Assembly: GCA_020284085.1 (NCBI GenBank) | Contig: JACEVL010005070.1 | Location: 259,501-323,500, forward strand | Length of the DNA stretch: 64,000 nucleotides | Source: Aporrectodea caliginosa | Taxonomy: Eukaryota > Annelida > Clitellata > Crassiclitellata > Lumbricidae | Direction of reading: 5' to 3' | Shown: positions 31,965-43,400 of the stretch, piece after piece | Numbering within the stretch: the stretch's first letter is position 1 | Layout: each line of letters opens with the position of its first letter | Made by a program: the position numbers and the translations under genes | The notes under the pieces: generated by a model | Told to the model about the DNA's origin: nothing | The model's input: the letters and a program-made list of their open reading frames with translations, nothing else | Databases searched by the model: none

Positions 31965-34900
31965 GTATGTTTCAATCGGGTCTTTTGTGGTATGTTATGA
32001 TGTACAATAATGCATTGTCAAATGTAAAGCAATGGCATGCCTTATAAGAGCTGTGTTTGCATTTACTGTGTTTGGGTGTCATCAGTCAGTAGGTAATGCA
32101 ATGCAGTGTAACCAAGCATAGAACATCATTATTGTCATCTCCAGGAATTTGTCCTGTATCATCATTGTCATCATCAGCACAGCTCTGTTGCTGTTTCTTC
32201 CTTCAAAAGATTCCTCTCAACCCACTTTTTCTCACAGGCTTTAAAACATTTGGACATCTAACTGTCCTGCCACTTGGTGATTGAGTAGCAGGACAGTTTC
32301 AGAAGAAATTGCTCTGTGTATATGTATACTTTACAGAAAATACTCTTGATTGTTGATGTCATCATCATCGTCATCATCATCACTGTCATCATCTTTGTCA
32401 TTGTCATAATCACTTGACTGTGTAAAACACTACAGAAGATCAATATTATAAGATTTAATTTGTCAAACCTTTGTGACATCATGATCATCACTGCTCTCTT
32501 GATCATTATCTTTATGATCATTGTGATTGTGATCAATCATCATTGTCATCATCATTGTCTTATACTAATGATCATTGTTGCTATCATTGCCATCAGGATC
32601 ATGATCATTACCTTCATCATCATCATCAGCATGATTATCATTGACATCGTCATCATCGTAATTGATATAATCAAATGAAGAGAGTGAGTATGTAATGTTC
32701 TGTAATGATGGATGGATGTTTTACTGTTGACCCTTTTAGGTCGAGTGGCTGTTGTCAAGGGCAATGCCTATGGCCATGGCGCGGTGCAAGTGGCTCGTTA
32801 CCTAATGGCCACTGGTGCGGCCGATCGTCTGGCAGTGGCCACTGTCGATGAAGCAGTTCAGCTACGGCTAGCCGGAGTCGATGGAATGATTCATGTCCTA
32901 GGTAGGGCATTGCTTTCATAGCATGGTTAAAAACTGGGGAATTGGATGGGTAAAAACTAGCTTAATCTAATGCATTTGCTGTCTGCTAATATTTTTGCCG
33001 ATGTAATCGGGATTTTATATTACCAATTTGAGGAATGGATTTCCCAGTCTGGAAGCACTAAGCTTGCATTTGACGAGAGCTCTGACTGTTGACAAAACAA
33101 ATACAGGACAAGATTGTGGCAGAGAGATGGTTGAGTTATAGCATACTGGCACAAAGATCAGAAGGTTGTGGGTTCGATACTTGCTAGTGCCATAAGGTTG
33201 ATTCAGCCTTCCACTCACTTGGGGGCGACTGTAAAAATGAGCAGTAGGACAGATGGATGCCTTACAGTTAAATTCGACTCCTGCTAAACGTGTTGTCATC
33301 TTACTGCGTACTTGTCAGTTTGAATTAATAAACAGATATTATTATTTCGTCATCCAGAGAAAACCTTGTAAAGAGAGAATAAGAGTCGGAACATGGAATG
33401 TGAGATCGATGAGGAGACCGGGAAAGTTAGCAAATGTGGTGAGAGAAATGAGAAAGGCTAAACTGGATATACTGGGACTAGCTGAGGTTAGATGGAAGGA
33501 AGGAGGCGACTTCATGAGCGAAGGAGTAAGAGTGATATACACCGAGGATAACAAAGGACAGAGTGGAGTAGCGATCTTGTTGGAAGATAGAGTTGCCAAA
33601 TGTGTTACGGAAATAGAAAGATGTGGAGATAGACTGCTATCAGTGAGAATACAGGCACACCCAGTCGACATAGTAATTATACAGGTATATATGCCAACAT
33701 CAAAACATGAGGAAGAGGAAGTAGATAAAATATACGAAGATATATAGACAAAAGATTGGAAAACACAAAAGGAAAAGACTACACAATCATTATGGGAGAC
33801 TGGAATGCTTCGGTGGGAGAAGGGGAGGAGGAGGGCTATATTGGAAAATATGGATTAGGCAAAAGGAACGAAAGAGGACAAAAACTAGTAGAGTTCTGCA
33901 AGAGACAAAATATGGTGGTAACAAACACTTGGTACAAGCAAGAAAAGCGACGGAGATATACGTGGAAGGCACCAGGAGATAGTGCAGTAAGTGCACGCTA
34001 TCAGATGGATTACATCTTGACCAAACAACGATACAGAAATAGTGTGAAAAACGCGAAAACACTCCCTGGGGCGGATGCAGATACAGATCACAACTTGGTA
34101 GCAATGACCGTTCACCTGCAATTAAAGTTCATCAGGAAGAATAAGAAAAAGGTAAACAAATGGAATAAGGAGAGGCTAAAGACAAAGATGAAGGACCTGG
34201 CAGAAAACATAGAAGAGAACATCAGAGAGAGGGAAACGGCCACAACTGAGGAAAGGTGGAGAGGACTAAAGGAGACTATTACACGGGAAGCGATGAGGAC
34301 GGTGGGACAACAACAAGGACAGACGCCACGGAAACCATGGATAACGGAGGACATGCTAAAAGAAATGGAAGAGAGAAGGAAGTGGAAACACCAGAACACA
34401 GAAGAAGCTAAGAAGGAATATAGAAGATTAAACAATAAATTGAGAAGAACAACGAAGAAAGCAAGAGAAAAATGGTGGGAGGAGAAATGTGAAGAACTGG
34501 AAGAACTACAGGCGAAGGGAAGATACGATCAAGTATATGAAAAAGTAAAGAAGATGACCAAGAAGCCAACAAGAGAAGGAGGAATAGCAGTGGAGGATAA
34601 GGATGGTAAGATGCTGCAGGATTCAGATGAGATTCGAAATCGATGGAAAGAATATGTGGAAGAGCTATACCAGAGTCAGGAAAAACCGAAGAACCTGAAT
34701 GACGGACCGTACATGGGGACAGGAGAAGATATAGGGCCTGAGGTGTTAAAAGATGAGGTGTTGGCAGCAATCAGTGACATGAAAAGCAACAAAGCAGAAG
34801 GAGTAGATAACATCCCAGCCGAAATTCTAAAAAATCTAGGAGAAAAGCAACAGAGGAATTAATAAGATTATGCCAAGACATATATAACACTGGGAAGTGG

Positions 34901-37440
34901 CCCGAAGACTTCCTAAAGACCATCATGATACCCATAAAGAAGAAGAACAATGCAATAACTTGTAAGGACTACAGAACAATTAGCTTACTACCACACGCAG
35001 CCAAGATTATGCTAAAGATAATAACGAAAAGAATACAGGCAAAGGTAGAAGCTGACAAAGGATTAGGAGAGGATCAGTTTGGGTTCAGAAAGGGGCGGGG
35101 TACAAGAGACGCCATCGGATCACTGAGGGTCCTGACAGAAAGAAGCCTAGAGTATGGACAAGAGGTTTACATCTGTTTTGTGGACTACGAAAAGGCGTTT
35201 GACAGGGTAGATTGGAGAAAACTGATGACTGCACTGAGACGAAGGGGTATCGACTGGAGAGATAGAAGGCTTATAGGGAACCTCTACATGAACCAGAAAG
35301 TAAAGATAAGAATAGATGGAGAATGTTCAGAGGAAGGAGAAATCGGAAGAGGAGTAAGACAAGGATGTCCTCTATCACCACTCCTCTTTAACATATATAT
35401 AGAGGAGCTAATACAGGAGGCAATGGAGGAGATAGAAGAAGGAGTAAAAGTAGGAGGAAGACTTATAAAAGCCTTAAGATTTGCTGATGACCAAGCAATG
35501 CTGGCGACGACACAGGCCGGTCTACAGAAGATGATGGACAAACTAAATCTGACCTCAAAGGAATACAACATGAAAATAAACATTGGAAAGACAAAGAGTA
35601 TGAGGATAAGCAGAGAGGAAGGGGAGGTAACAGAGAAAATAAAAATCAACGGTGAGGAGGTGGAACAGGTTAAGAGCTTTTGTTACTTGGGAAGCATGAT
35701 AACAACAGATGCAAGGTGTCAAAATGAGGTGAAGCGAAGAATAGTACTGGGAAAAGATGCATTCACGAGAAGAGGAGAATTGTTGAGAGGAGGGCTAAAT
35801 AAAAGCCTAAAGAAACGACTGGTTAAAACACTGGTATGGAGTGTGGCACTGTATGGGTCAGAGACCTGGACCATCAGGAAAGAAGATATTAAGAAATTAG
35901 AAGCTTTTGAGATGTGGATTTGGAGAAGGATAGAGAAGGTGAGCTGGACTGAGCATATAACGAATGAAGAGGTGCTACAAATGGTTGATGAAAAGCGATC
36001 GCTGATAACAACAATAATAGAAAGACAGAAGAACTGGGTGGGGCACGTATTAAGAGGAGACTCCCTCCTGAAGGAAATCATAGAAGGGAGAATGGAAGGG
36101 AAAAGAGGGAGAGGAAGACCGAGGCAGATGATGGTGGGATGGATGGCCGACGGATACAGCGAATTAAAGAAAAGAGCACAGCAAAGAGAAAATTGGCGTC
36201 ATTGGAAGTTGGAACCTGCCGAAGGGCAGAGAACTTAAAGAAGAAGATTATTATTAAGATATATCCATTGTTTTGTATTTTATTGCATTTGAAAATTTGT
36301 AATTCAGAGGCGCTTTCAGCGTGAAAGCCCCGAGGGAATAAAAAAGTCTTCAAGCAGCAGGCAGATGAGGGAGAGACTCCAACCAAAATCTTAGAGCGCA
36401 TAGAGAGGGAGGTCATTCCAAGAGGAAGGATCCACAATGGCAAAGGTGCGATGTTGGACCAGAGCAGTCCTTGTCCGAGTGACTAAGACATCAAGACGGT
36501 CTAGAGAGAAACAGCAGAGGTGGTCTGGTAATCCGTCTTCCTGTAGGTCATGTGTTGTGTAGAGTAATTTCAAGTTCACTGACCAATTCATAATTGGTCA
36601 AAGGTGATTATTCAGAATTTTAACCTAACATTAAAGAGTTGTGAATGTTGTGTAGATGTTGGGTTCTTGTAAATCATGTTATTGGAATGTAGGTAACATT
36701 CAGTCATGGGAAATGGAGAGATGCATCCGCTACCACATCATACCAACTGTTGCAAGTGAGCAAGCTATCATTGGAATGGCCAAATGCCTAGAAACGAGAG
36801 AAGTGATTGACGTTTCAATCAATGGCAGTCATCAGTATTCACCAACGGAACAAAGGAAAGCTTCAAATCGGTATATTAAGTATTTTATTATGGCAAATTA
36901 TAAAAGTATTAAGTTCTAAGAAACATTTTAAAAACTTTTTTATTACTCTGAGTAGAAATATTATTGCCTTTAAGCATTTTTGATTTGCTAGTTTGTTGTT
37001 CATGTATGTAAAGTATTCTGTTGGCAAGTTGCCTAGCAAGGGATGGTTCATGTTTAAAATGTTTCAATTTGAAATAGCTGTGTACTGCGTTTTTACAAGG
37101 GAGCATAAAATGGTAGTATGGGTAGAATTCTTCAAACTGATTAACACTTTAACGATGAACGTGTACTAAAAGTGACTGGGAAACCAATGCAGTTCATCGT
37201 TAAAGTGTCAACAGATGTTATATTCTGCCGCCAAGCATTCTCAGCTTAACTGTTGACTGTTAATTCATAGTCATTTCAGTGATGCCGTGTGTTAGATAGT
37301 GAAACCACAGAAGTATCTAGTTTAGATAAAAATAGCGAAAACCCTTAGGAAATCAGTTAAGGCCACAAAAATTGTTTGTAAACCAGTTACACCACTTCTC
37401 TGACAAAGGTCATAAAAGGGGAACTTAGATGGAACGTTTA

Positions 37441-37487
<47 letters not shown>

Positions 37488-40400
37488 AGAGCTTATGTAG
37501 TGCTTATTGACAGAGGCTATTTATATAGAACCTGTTAAGAGCAACATTTATGTAGTGCCTATTGACATTGACTATTTATATAGCATGTTAAGAGCAAATG
37601 GCATCATAACCCTGTTTTTGGATGCTGAGAAGCTCTTCATCACATTTAAAGCAGTGTCATAGAACTGTGATGCAGTGAAATTATGGAAGTATTTATGATA
37701 ATGCCAATTATGGCATAAGTAAAATAAATATCAGTACTAAGCCTCATTATGAAGATGCTAGTGCCAGTGCAGAGAAATAACAATTGGTAATAATTTTAAC
37801 CATAATGCTGTTAATTGTAGTATTAGAGGAAGTCTTAGCAGTGAAGGTAAACACAACGTTGGTAGACTTTAGATCAGTTTAGTTCAATGAAACCACAAAT
37901 CCAGAGCATCTTCCTGATGGCCTCAGCAGAATGCTGCCACTTGCCTTTTGTTCTGTTCTCTTCTTTGTCTGCTAGGAGATCAGACTAAGTCAGTCAATGG
38001 TGCCACTGTCCAGTCCACGCTGTTGACCAGTCATATCCCAGATGCCTTGTAATATAACAGAACGTTATGTAGCTCCTTCCAAGCACAGGCAACTGAAGTT
38101 CAATACAGAAGCTTGTTATACTGATGGAAAACATAGATTAAGTTAGCAAGAGCTAAGGTAAGGTGAGGTAAGGTACCTGCTCAAGTGTTTTAAGATATGA
38201 GAAAATCAGAGGAAACAAGGTTTGGTAAGGTGAAGCATGTGCACAAATGTATTGTATTGCATTTAAGTATTTATAAAGTGCCTCTCACAGTGCAGACGAG
38301 TCAGAGTCGCTCCCAGTGAGAATGACCCCGAGAGAAAAGACTAGATGTAAGACATTGGAGGAATGTCCTAAATCTCTCCACTCTTGAGCCTTAGGTGATA
38401 GTTGTGGAATGCATTTTTAAGGAGTTAAAAGGATCTTACTGCTCAAGCACAAACATGTCAGTGGCAGGTGTATGAATAATGAGCTAACAAAAAGTTTCGG
38501 AGGAAGCATTATGAAAGAAATGGTTGAGGATTCGATCGGCTAGAAACATAATTTCAGATGGCTTGTTAGGAGTTAAACTCAAACTGCAGCAAATGAATTC
38601 TAAAAGGCCAATGTAATTTTATGGCAAATACGATTTTGCAGAAAACAATAGATTTAAATAGATGGGTTCAAGAGACGAGAAAAAGTTAATCTGATTGTGA
38701 TGTATGAGTAATATAATTGAGCATTTTATGTAGCACTGCTTTCAGAAAACTACTACCATTTCTGTTACTAAGTTGGTAGAGCAAAAGTAATTGGTTATAA
38801 TCAGTTCATAAGGAAAGACCATTGAACACTACTGACCAGTACCAGAATGGTATAGAAATGTAATATGATCCATGTCATACATTTGTGAATGTATGTAGCT
38901 AGACTATTGTCAGAACTGTATAATGCTGGAGCTTATGCTGAGAGCATCATTGTGTAGAGACCTTGAGCAAGTCTTTGACACAATTGCTTCATGCCACTGA
39001 TATGGGATGCTAATTCTGCAAAAAAATATAATATTGAAAAGCTAAAAAACATAGCTTTATGCGACTCGTTGGCAAGTTAGTGAACACGTCTGCTACAAAA
39101 ATAAGAAAGTCCTTTAAGCAGTCAAAAGTAAAACTTTTTTGCAGCTCAGTTGCTGCACAGGGCCACAATGTATCTGAGTTCTAAGATAGTTCATAAGATG
39201 GCTTATAAGATGCTGTCATCTAAGGTGATCCCTGGCAGGGCTTAGCCATCACAGCAGAGCTGATCATTTCTATTAGGCCTTTGGAGTTTTGCGTGTTGCC
39301 TTGAAGTTTGTTTTTTCAGGTCTCTGGCGCATCGGCGTCATTGACAGTAACGAACGGTTAGTCTCTATCGCTCTCATTTGGACTGAACAGTATCTCGTTC
39401 TGTCTTCCTACTTCTTACTCGCTGTCTGTTTTATCCAGTCCTTGAGATCATCTATCTTTTCTTGCTATGAGAAAAAGTCCTTACAGAACAACTCTGACCA
39501 CTAACAAGCTTAGCTACTAAATTTATTAGGTTGGATTGTGCTAACAATTAGTGATGGTAACTCTTGATGGCTGCACTGCTGAGGCCTAGGATGTGTCTGG
39601 GTGTGTAGTAACTAACAAATGGAATAGTACTTTGCCCAATCTCTCTCACATTGCAGTTGTAGAGTACCTTAAGGCTCTTCAGTGATATTGTATATTTTTA
39701 TTCTGATATCTATTCCACAATTTAATGTAACATTAATTTTCGGTTTGTCGTTGTAACTCGTATGCATATGGTATTTTTCCTGTTCTCTGAGACTCAGTAT
39801 TATGTTGGCTGTATTTCAATTTCTGAAGTCATGTATGTTGTATTAGTGCTTTTGATATCTATTCTTTTGTCATCTTTTGATATCATGTATTTGTGATTAA
39901 GTATTTATTGTCAGTTGTTGTTTTATAACAATATGAACTTACCGGACTCTTTTCTGTTATGCTAGAATGTAGAGTTGTTTTTTTATCACAATGTTATTTT
40001 GACCTTGAATTTGAATTTGTCTTGTCATGTATGTTTTAGTATGCGTTGACTTGTATTTCATTAACAACAGTGTGTTTGTATTTTTAAATCGTATTTATAT
40101 CCGTGGTGTCACTGGTGTGTTACTTCTTACATGTGTCAAGTATTTTTCTGTGTTTAAACATCAAACGAGACACGGTACAGCTCTGTATCTCTCCCTGATT
40201 CCAGATCTCACTATCACTGGCCCTAGACAATAGTTGAGTTTCTTTATATAATTTATATATGGTAGGCCCTAATTACTTAATCATATCCAGTGAAAGTAAA
40301 TCTTAATAATAACTACTGGTAATGATACTAATAATTGTTGAGTAATAGTCAGTAGCATGGGAATCTTACAGATTTCTTATATTTCTTGTACTAACTATAA

Positions 40401-43400
40401 ATAATGTTGCTGATTAACCCTTTTCCTTCATAAGAAGTTTATGCAGAAATGCCTCAGGGCTTGTATACTAAAGATGTAGTTCTGCAAGGCAGTTGCCCTG
40501 CATCCCCAGGTTGCTACGGCAACCAACCTCCTGGGCTCAGGTGTATTGAGGGATGTTGTGTTTTAATTGCAGAAAACGAGTTGCAGCCACTGGAGCGATA
40601 CACATAAAAGTGGACTCTGGAATGTCGAGGAATGGATGCCAGCCATGTGAACTGCCTCAGCTAGTGGAGGTGATATCTGGTTTATTTCAGTCCCATCTGG
40701 TTTATTCCAGTTCATTCAGGTTTATTCCAGTTCAGTCTGGTTTATTTCAATTCAGCCTGGTTTATATCAGTTCTGTCTGGTTTATTTCACTTCAGCCTGG
40801 TGTGTTCTAGTTCAGTGTTGTGTATTCCAGTTCATTCTGCTTTATTTAAGTTCATTCTGGTTTATTCCAGTTTGGTCTGATTTATTCTAATTCAGTCTTG
40901 TTTATTCCAGTTCAGTCTGGTATATTCCGGTTAAGTCTGATTTTTTCCAGTTTGGTCTGGTTTATTCCAGTTTGGTCTGGTTTATTTAAGTTCAGTCTGG
41001 TGTATTCCAGTTTAGTCTGATTTATTTCAGATCAGCCTGGTTTATTTCAGTTCAGCCTGGTTTATTTAAGTTCAGCCTGGTATATTCCGGTTCTGTCTGG
41101 TTTATTCCAGTTTATTCTGGTTTATTCCAGTTCAGTCTGATTTATTTCAGTTCAGCCAGGTTTATTCTACTTTTGTCATTGCACATTTGTTTGACAGAAA
41201 AATGATATCCTCCAAATTATCCGTTGGCCTACATCTCCTTAATGCATTTCCTTCCATGCCCATCTATTCATCATCAATTCCATCCATCCATCTTTTCATT
41301 GCGTGTCCATTCATCTATTCATCTATTTATCTATCAATTGATTTTTGGAGGCAGATTAAAGATGTTAGAAAATTCCAGTGTCTCAGCAGCTGAGTTGTAA
41401 TGAGTTGCTGTGAGTGTGTAAGCAGCAAAGGAAATGAGTTTTAACATGATGATCTGCAATCTTAATGGCAAGGCTAGAGGAAAATTTCAACGAATTCGTC
41501 TACATCTTGATTATAATGCTGAACAAGTTAGTTGTTAAGCTTCATCCAGTTTCCAATTGTGAGTCATTTAGTAATGCAATGTATACTTAATAATTTTTTA
41601 AGATCATCTCAGTAATGCTTTGTTTTTGGTCCTTCAGGCATGCAAGAAACACGATGTTCCGTTGGAAGGAATCTTGTCCATGTTCTGTAAGACGGAGGAT
41701 CCTGATTTTTCCGAGACTCAGAGCAACACGTTCTACAAGTGTATTGAACCATACAGGTTGCATATAATGTGGTTCTATTTTAGCAATGGCATTGGGAGAG
41801 ATGCTGTGAAGTTTCATGTTTTACGTCCACAAAGACGTCTTCTAAATTGTATTGTGATGTAATCTTATAATGGAAGAATAGCATATTATAATGGATAATA
41901 ATAAAGAAATTTACTGGCACAAGATAATAGAATATAAAATAGTAAATAAAATAGTAAATGATGGTAACGTGTAATAATAGTACTGGTGCGGTAAATAAAA
42001 ATAGGAATATGACCATTCATGATCTAATTGGACAGTGCCAACAGTAACGATAATAAGACTATTTGGAACATGCCAAAATGTGTGCTCATAGATAAGAAAA
42101 ATGTGCACCTCATGAATGAAATTTAAACTGCTTTAGGCTTAAGATGGAGTGCAATGGCATTGCAGAATTTGTCACTGTGACAAATTCGCTCAAATTTTGA
42201 TATTTTAGACTTTGAACCAAGGTTTCTGTGTGATCTTTACTTGGATATTTATGAATGAACATGATAGTCTTCATCGTCTCTGACTTAGTGAGCATGAGAA
42301 AAAAACTTGATGTAGCAGTTTATTAGACCAATTGGGTTAATAAACCTGTTTGACTTGAATAGACTGAGAAGTACGGGAATAAATGGTGCACATGGAATGT
42401 ATTTGAATGTTACTATTTCTTGAGGTTTGCCTCTTGTAATTTATCTTGTTATATGGTAACTGGCACACCCACTATGTGGTTTGATTCATTTTATGTAATG
42501 TTTTTCTAAATCTGTTCCTAATTTCTATAGGGATGATGGCTATCTGTTCCATATGGCTAATTCTGGAGCCGTTTTAGAAAACCTGGCAACTGAAATGGAC
42601 CTCATCCGACCTGGCATATCTCTGTTTGGCCTATCACCTGGTAAGTGATTTTAAAGTGATTGACTGTCAGAGATTGTGGGTGTGACCGGCTAAGTAGGTA
42701 AATGACTGGCTTTGTCCAGGTGAATGAACAAATGAGGTTGTGTCTCACCAGGTATGTAATCAGGTGAAAATGAAGATGTTGGTATGAGGCATATCTCATC
42801 TGTCTGTAAAGTTCTAGAAAGTAGAAAAAAGTTATATTGCAAAAATGATCACATTGAAGGAAAGTATTTGCAAACATAGAACACGCACAGATAAGTGCTT
42901 TTGACGAGTTTTGATTGACACACATTAAAAAGTGTTGTGGTGTTGTGTCTTTACCTGTTGAAGGATTTGATCTCGATGCTTTTATTGAGATGGGCTTTCG
43001 ACCTGCACTATCGGTGAAGGGCACTCCAACTCTTGTAAAGAGGCTTGCAGCAGGCGTTGAGGTCGGATACGGTTGCACCTACACTTGTGAGACAGATGAA
43101 TGGATTGGAACGTTTCCCATTGGATACGCGGATGGTCTCTGGCGCGAACTTGGTGAAGGAAAATCATACATCATTCGTGACAAGACAGGTCTCTTACACT
43201 GTTCTATTTATCCATCATTTTATGTTAAAGGAAACATAATAAAACTTGACATGATTTTATGCAGGCCGCTTAATTACTTTGGAGTTCTGGTCAGATATTT
43301 CCTTGAAGTGGCACGAAACTTTTGTATTTGTATTTCGAAATTTATTAAGCATCTTTTAATTGCTATCATAATATCTCATAGAGGACACACTAGATTGTCT

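Larger units (their letters stand above)
36871..40572 (+). other. Alr intron 3; small repeats only
   Basis: Contains a short palindrome (37141-37212), a (TC)n tract (37443-37484), an internal duplication of tagtgc(t/c)tattgaca near 37498 and 37552, and a fragment of a dispersed repeat (38260-38400). No other gene was recognised. Confidence 0.6.
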
